Shown here: one piece after another, positions 47,689-58,095 of the stretch
Numbering within the stretch: the first letter of the stretch is position 1
Layout: each line of letters opens with the position of its first letter
Assembly: GCF_963583255.1 (NCBI RefSeq)
Contig: NC_084808.1
Location: forward strand, 15,858,725 to 15,922,724
Direction: 5' to 3'
Length of the DNA stretch: 64,000 nucleotides
DNA from: Pyrus communis
Lineage: Eukaryota > Streptophyta > Magnoliopsida > Rosales > Rosaceae
Translations under genes and position numbers: made by a program
Notes under the pieces: generated by a model
The model's database searches: none
What the model saw: only the letters and a program-made list of their open reading frames with translations
What the model was told of the DNA's origin: nothing

Positions 47689-47842
47689 GGTAATGTTAGG
47701 AAAACCAAAATTTTAAACTAAATGATGTGGATGCTAATAATTGGATTATTACTTAAGTGTTGATTAACGTGCTTATTTCCTATTGTGACACCTCATTTGG
47801 TTTGCAAATTTAGTTTAAAATTTGGTCTTTGTAGCATTATCC
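47689..47842. mobile_element. MITE, about 154 bp, related to 21171-21314
   Basis: GGGTAATGTTAGGAAAACC and, at the other end, GTAGCATTATCC repeat the terminal pattern of the MITE near 21.2 kb. Inner arms (AAACTAAATGATG and CAAATTTAGTTTAAA) are shared too. A clear target duplication was not found. Confidence 0.72.
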
Positions 47843-48437
47843 TTATTGATAATTAGCTAATTGCACCTATTTTTTTGACATAAACCATCTTTAAATTGTA
47901 ACATATAATTCTTTTTTAACTAGATGTTGGAACCAAATATGTGTAGCGCAGCGGATAGTGGAGACACAAATTCAAGTAACCTGCAATCATGGCCCCACAC
48001 TAGAGAAATGCTAAGAAGACTCTCAAAAGTGGGTCTCTCTTTAAACTCTCTGTCATTTCATGTTTTTGGTACAATGTTTTATAAAGTTGGCATGAGAATT
48101 GATGGTAGAATATGAGGTGACTGAGAATTCACGGAGAGCCCGACTTTGAAAGAGTCTCCCTAGCAATTCTCTTATTAAAAATTGGGGTGTGACATGCGTC
48201 TTTGGGATTAGTTCAAGTGTTTTGCGATGAAGAGTGTGATAATTGTTAAAATTGCAATTAAGTCCATGATTCAATACTTCAATTCAATTTTTAGAACTTA
48301 ACTATCAAACAAGCTCATGGTTCAAAATAATACCTTACTGGTAATCATCATGACCAGTTAATTATATTTACTTTGGTATTAAACGCTTTTTTTTTTTTTT
48401 TTTTTTTGGAGTTTGGTGATGTCCTTGTAACTACGTC
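47843..48437. other. Intergenic, no gene seen
   Basis: Contains poly-T at about 48388-48407. TGTAGCGCAGCGGATAGTGG near 47941 fits a polymerase III A box, but no B box or duplication supports a SINE. Confidence 0.45.
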
Positions 48438-49387
48438 AGGCCATCTCCAACCAATGGCTGGCTAGAGGGTTCATTTTAGCCCTCTGGCTCTCCAAGATAT
48501 TAATATTTTAATTAATAGTGCATGGCCATATTTGCCTCCATCTCCAACTAAGGGCCATATGGCTCGTTTTAGCCCTGTCACAAAAAACCATCTCCAACCG
48601 AGGGTCAAATGGTCATAGAGCCAAACATAATTTATTATTTAAATTTAAAAACTACAACAACTTAAATTTAAAAAACTACAACTTAAATTTATGTTGTATA
48701 ATTTTTATGTTAATGTTATTTAATGTTGTTTCATATTGTTTAATGTTGTTTCATGTACTTAATTTAATTTAATGTTATATAATGGCTTAGGAAGTTATAG
48801 GAAAAAAATAGAATTTAAAAAAAATATAAAACAAATTTTGTAAAATAGAAGTTATAGGAAAAAAATGGAATTTAAAAAAATATATATGAAAAAAAATTTG
48901 TAAAATAGAAGTTATAGGAAAAAAATTGAATTAAAAAAAATATATATGAAACAAATTTTGGAAAATAGAAGTTATAGAAAAAAAATACAATTTAAAAAAA
49001 AAATATATGAAACAAATTTTGTAAAATAGAATTTAAAAATAGAAGTTCTAGGAAAAAAAAATTTGTAAATAAAAAAAATAAAAAAAACTGTAAAAAAAAC
49101 AAAAAAAGATAATAATAAAAAATAACGGCTAGCTGATATTCAAATTTTTCCCAACTATTCGTGTTGGCTATAACCGACATTATTTCTCTTATTCATGTCA
49201 GTTATAACCGACAGGAAATCCGACAGATTTAACAAAAATTGAAGCTAGCCTGGGGCTGGCTGGAAAGGGCTAGCCTTTTGGCCCTTTCAGATTCTGTGGA
49301 GCCCACGAGCCCTCTGGCCTAGCCCTCGGTTGGAGACTATTTTTAGGCTATTTTCGGCCCTCTAGACCCTTCGGTTGGAGATGGCCT
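48438..49387. mobile_element. Inverted-terminal transposon, 950 bp, non-coding
   Basis: AGGCCATCTCCAACC at the left end is a perfect 15-bp inverted match to GGTTGGAGATGGCCT at the right. CATCTCCAAC words recur inside both ends, for example near 48538 and 48589, as subterminal repeats. No target duplication was identified (CGTC and TAAT flanks), so the superfamily is open. It contains a 60-bp tandem array and no transposase. Confidence 0.75.
48791..49070. repeat. 60-bp tandem repeat, about four copies
   Basis: GAAGTTATAGGAAAAAAAT starts at 48791, 48848, 48908 and 48968, each followed by AATTTAAAAAAATATATATG-like sequence. A decayed fifth unit is near 49042. Confidence 0.88.
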
Positions 49388-50135
49388 TAATGTCCTGGCT
49401 GATGAGTTCTATGTTTTCTTCTTCTTTTCTTTTTTTGGAAACTTGATGAGTTCTAAAAAAGAGTTTAGGATGGTCTCAGTTCTGCAATAGTTTGAATTGA
49501 CCCTAAAATTTCATTCCATGTAAGGAAAAGGCCATCATACCATTTGACACCCTAACATTGTCGGGAATATGCAATCGAGAGATTTTTCAGTATGATTGGA
49601 ATACGGAATAGTATACCAATGTGTCACTATACAAATAATGAGATATGTGTGTTAAAAATTAATAACTTAAAAACGATAATTTTCCACCTCTTATATGAGA
49701 ACACAGTGTATCACTCGTGTTACGATCACAATAAAAAAGTTCTCTATGCAATCCATCAGGTTTCGGGAAAAGCACCCAATGACCTACCACATGCATACAT
49801 ATATCACATATCATGCATTTACAGGGCAAGTCTATGCAAATCCAAGACATGAATATCGATAATTTGATAGAGATCGCTACCATGTATTAATTCTTTTCGA
49901 ACTTTTTCATCGATCTCATCTTTTTCTTTCTTGTTTTTGTTTTTGTCACTACTAGAAAACAGGCCATAAGACACTGTTTTGAAGACACCATTCACTATCA
50001 ATGTCTTTTTGAGAGTTGGTTGCACTGTTGTGTATGTTTGGTGTTCTTTAGGCTTTCCGACAACGATGATAGTGTCATTCTTCAAATTTATAACCTATAA
50101 ATTCATTATTTTGCTTTATACATGCAAAATAATAA
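49388..50135. other. Intergenic, no gene seen
   Basis: No coding domain or clear repeat. Confidence 0.45.
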
Positions 50136-50256
50136 GGGAAGTGTTATTGACACTCTAAAAATCTCATTCTACACTCCTTAAAAATGTACTTTTCTTTCTT
50201 AATATAGAAAGATTGGAGTGTAAAATGAGATTTTTGGAGTGCTAATAACAATTCCC
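50136..50256. mobile_element. MITE, 121 bp (copy 2)
   Basis: Same family and same length as 34612-34732, with ends GGGAAGTGTTATT and AATAACAATTCCC. The flanking 8-mers AATAATAA and AACAATAA differ at one position. Confidence 0.88.
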
Positions 50257-50930
50257 AACAATAATTATTAGATTCTTTTAATGTCAAAACTAGCCGATGA
50301 GCACACACTTTATATGTGTGAACAATTTATTTTATTTTTTATTTTTTTAATTAAAGAGTGATTAGTTTTTAAAATTTTAAAAAGAGTATGAAAAAATGAT
50401 AGTGAGACAATTTATCTTATTGTTTGTAAAAAAAGAGGGTAAAATAAAGATATAATTGTCATTTTATCAAAAGATACAAAATTACTATTTTACCCTCTTC
50501 ATGTCAATATTATTAAGTTTTTTAATTGTTATTATATTGTGCCAAAATCTAATCAGCTCACTCTCTCTCTCTCTTCCTTTTCCTTTTTGTCCTTTCTTTT
50601 ACTTTCCTCTCTCTCTTTCGCTTCGCCGTCGCATCTCTCTTCGTTTTTTCCTCTTCCTCTTGTGTTTTTCCTTCAGAGATAAAGTTCTTTCTCCCCTTTG
50701 TTTTATTTTGGATTACAGGGGAAAATACTTCCATGTCATCTTTTTATTTTTTTACAACAAATTTTATTTATAATTTGTCCCACATTATCACATTTGTAAT
50801 TGAAAATCCCAAAATTCTCTCACTTAAAATTTTGCTTATATTTAGATTCAATATTGTTATATTGAACATATATCTTCAAATTTAAATTTCGCTAAAAAAA
50901 TTTCAAACTTATTTTTCTCCATGACCATCA
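50257..50930. other. Intergenic, no gene seen
   Basis: Contains pyrimidine-rich CTCTCTCTCTCTTCC at about 50560-50640 but no coding domain. Confidence 0.45.
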
Positions 50931-51480
50931 TATTGCAAAATCGTAACAAATGAACATTATATTGCTCTGAATGCAATTTTAATTTTATTGGCTACATTCT
51001 CTTCTCTTGTTCCTTAATCCATGTACTCAACTTTTATTCTATACTACCATTGTAACTTTATCTTCTAAATTTTTTTGTACCCATACATGTATAACTTTTT
51101 CCTATAAGAATCATATTGCAAAATCGTAACAAATGAACATTATATTGCTCTGAATGCAATTTTAATTTTATTGGCTACATTCTCTTCTCTTGTTCCTTAA
51201 TCCATGTACTCAACTTTTATTCTATACTACCATTGTACGTAACTTTATCTTCTAAATTTTTTTGTACCCATATATGTATAACTTTTTCCTATAAGAATCA
51301 TATTGCAAAATGGTAACAAATGAACATTATATTGCTCTGAATGCAATTTTAATTTTATTGGCTACATTTTCTTCTCTTTTTCCTTAGTCCATGTACTCAA
51401 CTTTTATTCTATACTACGATTGTAACTTTATCTTCTAAATTTTTTTGTACCCATATATGTATAACTTTTTCCTATAAGAT
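50931..51480. repeat. About 185-bp tandem repeat, three copies
   Basis: TATTGCAAAATCGTAACAAA begins copies at 50931 and 51114, and a TGGTAAC variant begins the copy at 51301. Each unit ends TATAACTTTTTCCTATAAGA. The period is 183 then 187, the second gap gaining GTAC near 51235. Copies are over 95 percent alike by eye, suggesting recent duplication. Confidence 0.9.
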
Positions 51481-51885
51481 TTATATAGTATGTAGCCTTA
51501 AGTAATTTGGTCTTATGGTTTGCTTCCATTTTTCTATCCTTTAATCATTTTTTACATTAAGAATTTATATGGGTACATTGTTTTTCTTGTTGTTTTCACA
51601 TATGGGTTTTAATGTTGAAATTGTATATGGATGCATTTTTGTGAATTATTATAATTGTACATGGGTACATTCTTATGGAAACATTTATTTTTTATCATGA
51701 CATTCAATAATAAAAAATAAAAAAAAAACAATTCGTTTCTAAGGGTAGAGTTTGTTGTTTAATCCCATAAACGTTAAAGTTCAAATCTTATGGGATTTTA
51801 TATTCCATAAATGTGGTAACTTATTTTATTTAATTGCTTTAAATTTTCGGACAAAAAACAAAATTCTTTAAAGGATGTCTATATT

Positions 51886-52057
51886 ACAATATTTAATATA
51901 TGTTTAATTTAAAATATAAAATAGTTGACATGGAAATTGATTAATGCTAATATGTTGATGTGTACAAAGTCACAATATTTAATATATGTTTAATTTAAAA
52001 TATGAAATAGTTGACATAGAAATTGATTAATGCTAATATGCTGATGAGTACAAAGTC
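51886..52057. repeat. 86-bp tandem duplication
   Basis: ACAATATTTAATATATGTTT begins at 51886 and 51972. The two copies differ at a few bases and both end GTACAAAGTC. Confidence 0.9.
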
Positions 52058-52732
52058 AACAGACTTTAATCAAAATCTAAAAACTAATAGGATTTCAATC
52101 AATGTACACTAGTGATTAAGGACCGCATCCAAAGTATTCTATATATATATATTATATAAAGGCCCACTATCTGAGACATAACAATTGAAAACCCTCGTTT
52201 ACATTGCTCATTTAATTCAGTTTCACATAAGAACATAGTATAATACAATGACCTTACTCATCATCTGTGGCTAGCAATAGATTAGTGCATGTTCTTCTAA
52301 ACCTTCATAAACGGCGTTCATGCACATTGTAATAGTTTGAACTAGTTGTGCTATCACAAAGTAATAACAATACATGCATCACCACTGATAGGAGCATATT
52401 CATGCGACTTAAATGGCTTGTTCTCATGCATTTACGTTATGTTTCTTTAGTTATTTTAGTACTTTAAGCTATTTTCGTGTGTTTGTAGGTCCAAAGGGCT
52501 AAAGGAGCAAAAAGATGCATTTTGGAGACTTTTGGAGCACTTTTGGGCTAAGGATGGATAGCTTATGCTTGGCGCCAAAGTGTTGGACAAAATTGAAGAC
52601 CTAATTGAAGACCAAAGTGTTGGAACCTTGTTCCCTTTAGTTTTAGGACATTTAAACCTTTCCAATTTCCTTAGCCGTGCATAACATTCCAACATTCCAC
52701 TCCTTCATTTCAGCCACACTCCCACATATCAT

Positions 52733-52890
52733 TACTTATCATCACCACTTATCATATCATAACCACATATCATATCACTTATCACTTATCACTTATCATC
52801 ATCACTTATCATATCACTTATCATAATCACTTATCATCATCACTTATCACTTATCACTTATCATCATCACTTATCACTTATCACTTAACA
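52733..52890. repeat. ATCACTTATC minisatellite
   Basis: CATCATCACTTATCACTTAT-type units of 6-10 bp repeat about 18 times in the first third of the solo LTR. Confidence 0.88.
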
Positions 52891-53424
52891 TGCATAACAC
52901 ACATGCATTCTAACACATTGTCATTGCACATGCATTTCCTTCATTAATTAACCCACATGCACCCTTTATTCTTTCATCATTGCAGCCACATTCCACATGC
53001 ATTTGCACATGCATTCCTTCACCAAGAAATCATTCAACACATGCATTCACTCTTTAATCACATGCACCACCAATTCAGCCACTTTCACACACCAACAACA
53101 CCACTCATTGCACATGCACTCCCACCCTTTAATCACATGCATAAATCAGCCACATGCATCTCCCATCACCATTTCAGAATTCCAGCATTTGCACATGCAA
53201 CCTAGCTGTATTGTTCCCTCTCCCATCCATCCATCTCCCTATAAAAACCATACACACTTCACACAATTCTCATTCACTCTTCCATATTCCAGAAATTCGT
53301 CAAAACCTCTCCACACCCTTGCAGCAGCCACCAAAACACTTTTCTCCTCCATTGCAGCCACTCCAACCACTCCCCAAACCATTCACACCATCAAACTATC
53401 CTTAGACCTTGTGCTACAATAAAG

Positions 53425-53630
53425 AGGAAGAGAAGAGGGCCTAAACGTTCATACAATTCAAGTTTGAGTTGTTGGAATGTTTAGGTGTTTCTTTGATTTC
53501 AATGTTTAAATTCAATTCTCTTTGTTTTGTATGTTTGAGGAATGGAAGAAAAGAGTGCTTAAACGTTCATACAATTCAAGTTTGAGTTGTTGGAATGTTT
53601 AGGTGTTTCTTTGATTTCAATGTTATGAAG
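53425..53630. repeat. 118-bp tandem duplication inside the solo LTR
   Basis: TAAACGTTCATACAATTCAA starts at 53442 and again at 53560. Both copies carry GTTTAGGTGTTTCTTTGATT. Confidence 0.9.
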
Positions 53631-53635
53631 AACTA

Positions 53636-53657
53636 AACCCCCCTTAGCTAGGGGGTG
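53636..53657. other. C/G hairpin in the solo LTR
   Basis: ACCCCCCTTAGCTAGGGGGT forms a short perfect stem (CCCCC with GGGGG) around a TTAGCTA loop, just after the 118-bp duplication. It may be an RNA or transcript-end signal; the function is unknown. Confidence 0.7.
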
Positions 53658-54851
53658 ATTCGAAATATATGTTTATACTTGCATTTTGATTTGATTACTT
53701 CTAATTACGTTTCATAAGTTGTGAATTCAATTTGTTTAACTGTTTTATTGATAACCTATTTATGTATGTTTATTGAGAGTGCACGCTTAATTTTCATGCA
53801 TGAATATGACGCTAGAATATAAGTGAGTTTCACCTAATAGTTATGAACTTATATTCACAAGTAGTGGAGGTTGCTTATAAACAATCGCGTTAAATAAATT
53901 CTTGGCATAAGTTTCATGCAATCATAGTAACGAATGCCTCGTCAACACTTATAGTTTTCAAAGAACTTAATGATTCTTGCTTGTATCTCTATTATGCAAT
54001 TCATGTAGGGAACTTGTGGGGAATGCTTTGGGTTGTCGTATGCAATCATCCAATTCATTAACTTAAGGAAAACTTGACGGTTAATTTAAGCGGACCTAAT
54101 TAACCCGGGGTGTTGAGAATTCATGGTTTATTGAAATGCAATTGGAAATCGTTTTATTATGCAAGTGTAACATGTGTGGAGATGAACCTCTTAGCTAGCA
54201 TTCATCCATACTTTTCATCATATTCATATTTACATTCTGCCTTAATTACAATCTGTCCATTTAATTTAATTTCGTCAAAACCTTAATCCCCCTTTACTTT
54301 AGCGTCCAATTTAGTTAGAAAGTGTCTTAGTTTGTGTTTATAAGTGTTTTGATTCAATTTGTTACACAAATTCGTCCAAATTCACCAAAGTGCTCAAAAC
54401 TGCCCAGAAAGTGATTTTAAGGCAGTTTTGAGTGTTTTGGGTGATGTTTGAGTCTTTTGGTTTGTCTTAGTGTTTTAAAGTTTAGTTTTGCATTCTTTGA
54501 GTCTAGTATAGTGTTTTATATTGTGTTTTTACGTTTTTGAGTCAGTTTCCAAGTGATTTGCAATCCCTCCTAATCCCCGGTTAAGAACGATCCCTACTTA
54601 TACTTATACTACAATTGACAAAAAGAGGGTTTAATTTGTGTGCGTATAATTCACGCATCAACCACGTGTCTATATAATACATATCTCTTTTTATATTTGA
54701 AACACTTTGTAAAGTCCACTTCGCATTGTATTTTCCAAGTCTTTGGTCATATATATATATATGTAAATCAACCTTGAAAGGAACAGACACGTGGTAAACC
54801 ATTTGAACCTCTAACTGTGACGCTTCGTCGCTGATAGATGATGTTTTAGTT

Positions 54852-54852
<1 letters not shown>

Positions 54853-54946
<94 letters not shown>
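54853..54946. repeat. (CT)47 microsatellite
   Basis: 94 bp of uninterrupted CT lie about 560 bp past the 3' end of the zinc-finger gene at 55505-56239. The true length may vary. Confidence 0.93.
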
Positions 54947-54949
<3 letters not shown>

Positions 54950-55504
54950 GTAATTGTGTGGAATGTTGCAAGTGGTTAGATTGATTGTAAGTGACCTAAG
55001 ACGGGTAATACAATCCCAAGATAGTCATTCAGCTGAATCTTTTACTTTTCCATACATAATTAAACCAATTATTTGTGTTGTCACTTGTTAAGTTACAGTT
55101 AACCTAACAGTATCGCATACCATTATATATTATGTCACCGAAAAAAATTAAGGAAGAAAAAACACAGATTCTTAGATGAACTATCTCTCTCACACTTCCT
55201 CACTCATGACTCACTGCCCCCTCCTTCTAAAGGGAAACGAAAGAAAGACATGCATTAGTAGTCAAACCTCATATATAATTCAGCCATCAACCGCAATTAA
55301 ACTCTTACTTGAACTATGTGTCTCGTAGGCTAATTTTCCCCTCTGAATCAAGATATTAACGAAATGCTTATTTGATAAATATTTCATCAAGAATATGATG
55401 TACTAATTAATATAAACTATAAAATGGAAAATTACATGCCAAATAAATAAAAATAAAGTTCCAAATCTAATTTTTGTGCCTTTTCAGCATGGTCCAAATC
55501 AAAG

Positions 55505-56239
55505 CTAAGAGTATCCCAATCGAAGTTCCAAATCTAAGTCGTCCTTATTTGAGTCACCAAGCATACCGATCTCCAAGTCCAACCTAACAATCGGATGATG
55601 AGGATGATCAGCTGCCTTGACAGTCCTTATGCACCCATGTTCTTCTCCAATGAAACCATCACATTGACGATCTCCTACTCCACAAAAAGATTTTGCGTTC
55701 TTCTTTACTGTAGTACCAAAATCCGAGGCTTTGAAGTTTAAAGGGTGATTAAACAGGGTGCCTCCCACAACCCATTTCATATTTTCGCTAGACGGCACCA
55801 AAAAAACAGGTGGCGGAGCTGGTGGTGATATCAAAGAGGGTAATGTGCTCCTAATTGGTGATATCCAGGAGGATGGTGAGGATGGTGAGGATGCTGATGA
55901 TGTTGATGAGATATTAGGGTTAGGGTTTGGCACTTTGTTGAGGTTAAGGTTAAGAATAGTACTCGTGTATTGACTGTCTCTTGGGGGTGAGCCTTTGAGC
56001 CTTGCTCGGTCTTGTCGGTGAACATTCATGTGGCCGCCAAGAGCTTGAGCAGATCTAAATTCCCTTTTGCAGAAGCTACACGTGTAAGATCTTGGAGGCC
56101 ATGAAAACCCATCAATATTGTAATCGTCTTCGTCATAGGTAGTATTGCTGCTCCTAATTGCTCTGGTGACAATACCAGCATGATCTTTCAAGCTATTGCT
56201 CCCCGAACCCTTTTTCTCCATGCGTATGCTTTGATTCAT
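55505..56239 (-). CDS. C2H2 zinc-finger repressor, SUPERMAN/ZFP10-11-like
   Basis: The predicted product is a 244-residue nuclear transcription factor. The single finger is at about residues 51-75: [20 protein letters not shown] then [11 protein letters not shown], with both Cys, the QALGGH box and the closing His. The basic [10 protein letters not shown] following the finger is typical of the SUPERMAN/RBE/ZFP10-11 branch. A Ser/Pro-rich stretch (residues 108-150) links to a C-terminus with two repression motifs, VRLDLEIG and [10 protein letters not shown] (EAR, LxLxL). A single exon and this length fit the family. Met1 at 56239 is used; a second Met six residues on (MEKKGSG) is also possible. 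Family assignment is strong; its exact orthologue and targets are inferred. Confidence 0.93.
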   Translation of the reverse strand: MNQSIRMEKKGSGSNSLKDHAGIVTRAIRSSNTTYDEDDYNIDGFSWPPRSYTCSFCKREFRSAQALGGHMNVHRQDRARLKGSPPRDSQYTSTILNLNLNKVPNPNPNISSTSSASSPSSPSSWISPIRSTLPSLISPPAPPPVFLVPSSENMKWVVGGTLFNHPLNFKASDFGTTVKKNAKSFCGVGDRQCDGFIGEEHGCIRTVKAADHPHHPIVRLDLEIGMLGDSNKDDLDLELRLGYS

Positions 56240-56416
56240 CAGTCAGACCTAACAAGCTAGCACAAATCATATCATGTTAAAAACATGAGATCAAAGAAAA
56301 TAAAATCTCTCGTAAAGTTCATGGAAAAAGAGAGAGAAACTGAAATGAAGAATAAAATTAAAGAGAGGTGACTGACCTGAGAAAAAAAGTGATGATGAAG
56401 TATTCGGGTTTGAGTC

Positions 56417-56568
56417 TGAGAGAGAGAGAGAGAGAGAGAGAGCAATGATTAAAGTTTTTGTGTGAATAAAAGGCCATCAAATTTGTTAACGAAAGACTGA
56501 AGAGAGAGCAATGATTAAAGTTTTTGTGTGAATAAAAGGCCATCAAATTTGTTAACGAAAGACTGAAA
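56417..56568 (-). promoter_or_regulatory. (GA)n tract and 67-bp tandem duplication upstream of the zinc-finger gene
   Basis: A GA run at 56417-56442 is followed by AGCAATGATTAAAGTTTTTG at 56441 and again at 56508, each copy ending GTTAACGAAAGACTGAA. The copies appear identical, so the duplication is recent. It lies 180-330 bp before the start codon, in the leader or proximal promoter of the minus-strand gene. Confidence 0.75.
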
Positions 56569-56785
56569 ATCCGGTTGGAGGGCAACCCTGAAAGTGTCCC
56601 ATATGTTTGGTCACTACTTACTGTACGTCGAACCTCGGTCCGCCAGGGTTATACCTTTTTGCAAATCTAGATCTCAGTGTTTGTGGATGTCATTCATATG
56701 TATGCCAACAATCATATATCTTGGCTTCGTACGTGAGCTTCAGTACATGTCTCATTGTAATTGGCCTATAGCTGCGAAACTTTAA
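56569..56785. other. Upstream spacer of the zinc-finger gene
   Basis: No clear TATA box or gene was seen. Confidence 0.4.
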
Positions 56786-57840
56786 GGGTGCGTTTGTTGC
56801 ACGGGATTATTTCAGACATGATTAGTTTTAGGGACTAAGCTGAGCTGGCTTAACTTGGGCTAAACAGGATAAAACAGTGAAGTGTTTGGTGCAGTTTCAA
56901 ACTAAACTACACACTAAAATATTTTTAAGACCCATAATATTTTTTTATTATTTTTAATTCACTTTCAAATTATAAAAATAACAAAATAACTATTATATTT
57001 TAAAAATATCTTCTGCCATTACATTTTTTTTAGTCGTGCTTCTGCCATTGCGTTCAGGAAGATAACTGATACCCTTCCTTAAACCCCCTTTCCTTTCTCT
57101 CTCACAATTTTTAGAGACACACCTCCTCCTCTTCACTTTCTCTCACATCTTCACCTCCTTTTTCTCACTCTTAGTACAGAAAGTATAGGGGCTCATCCCA
57201 ATCGTCGTCGACAAAAGTTTATCCTCTCACAGCCAAGCAAAACAAACAAATCATACAATCAACAGAGCCCATGGGCGCGATTTGGATATTGGAGGTGCTG
57301 GAACGACTGATGTGTGGCTGATGAAGCGACTAGGTTTCAGAAGCACAACAATTTTGTAAACTTTTTTTCTTCTGTTTTTTGTTTCGAATTCTGGGGTTGG
57401 ATGTTTTGGGTTTTTTTTATGTGTGAGGCAGTGGGAACAACTACGTGATCTGGTTTTGAAGATGGTTGTGGAAGTGAGGAAGAAGTAAATGAGAGTGGCG
57501 AAGCAGGGAGAGACGACGCGCAAAGCAACTAAGAAGAGAAAGTGGCAGAGGAAGCCGTGATTTACCAGGATGCAGCGGTGGTCCTAGGATGGTCCGACGA
57601 GGTTGTCGAGCAAGGTAAGGAGTCGAGCAGAGCGAGGACTCGAGCGGGACAATGGGAGAGAAAAGAAGGGTCTTAGCAATCCGATGGTATTTGGGGGGTC
57701 TCGCTAAGACTATCTAGTGAGCCCCGTAGTCGAGGCGAGTGAGGTTTAATCCCACTAATGCTAGTCCCTTCCTCTAACAACTATGGGATTACACTAACAT
57801 CTAGTCGAGTCTCACTTAGTGAGGGCAAACAAACGCCCCC
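56786..57840. mobile_element. Non-autonomous PIF/Harbinger-like transposon (1055 bp)
   Basis: The left end GGGTGCGTTTGTT and the reverse complement of the right end, GGGGGCGTTTGTT, form inverted repeats. TAA lies at both flanks (56783-56785 and 57841-57843), the 3-bp duplication typical of Harbinger elements. Inner words (GGGACTAAGC and GCTAGTCCC) are inverted as well. No transposase is present. The middle (57060-57560) is less AT-rich and C/T-rich, possibly a captured host segment. Confidence 0.72.
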
Positions 57841-57858
57841 TAATTGTACTAATCATGT

Positions 57859-58087
57859 TTGGGAGCATTTTTCTCACCACTATAAATTATATATGGTGTA
57901 TGCTCACCATACACTTCATCATCTGCAATGTGTCATTTTATTTAACTTTATTTAACTTTCATATTAAATGTTTCTTTTCTAAATTCGAAAAAAAAAATAA
58001 CAAAAGTTAAATGAAATAACACGTGGCAGATAATAAGGTATATGGTGAGCATACATTATAGTTATGGTAATAAGCAAAAATGCTCCC
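57859..58087. mobile_element. MITE, 229 bp, long inverted arms
   Basis: TTGGGAGCATTTTT and AAAAATGCTCCC are inverted. The arms extend for about 100 bp, including GTATGCTCACCATAC against GTATATGGTGAGCATAC. AATCATGT flanks both sides (57851-57858 and 58088-58095). It lies right beside the Harbinger-like element. Confidence 0.85.
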
Positions 58088-58095
58088 AATCATGT

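Larger units (their letters stand above)
52386..54660 (+). mobile_element. Solo LTR, 2275 bp, of a large LTR retrotransposon
   Basis: The sequence starts TGATAGGAGCAT and ends CACGCATCA, so TGAT...ATCA termini mirror each other. A perfect ACCAC duplication flanks it. There is no PBS, PPT or coding region, so it is best read as one LTR left after recombination between two. Near the right end CCTAATCCCCGGTTAAGAAC and CCCTACTTATACTT look like conserved motifs of large Gypsy-derived LTRs. It includes an ATCACTTATC array, a 118-bp duplication and a C/G hairpin. Strand is assigned from its downstream motifs and is tentative. Confidence 0.8.
52381..54665. repeat. 5-bp target-site duplication ACCAC of the solo LTR
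   Basis: ACCAC at 52381-52385 and 54661-54665 directly flanks the TGATAGG...GCATCA element. Confidence 0.85.

Noticed and set aside
47935..47990. A-box-like TAGCGCAGCGG near an apparent repeat start
   Set aside because: Only one weak promoter box is present, so neither a tRNA nor a SINE can be supported.
52957..53422. Overlapping His/Pro-rich open frames in the solo LTR
   Set aside because: They are produced by repeated ACATGCA and CACTTATC words and lack codon structure.
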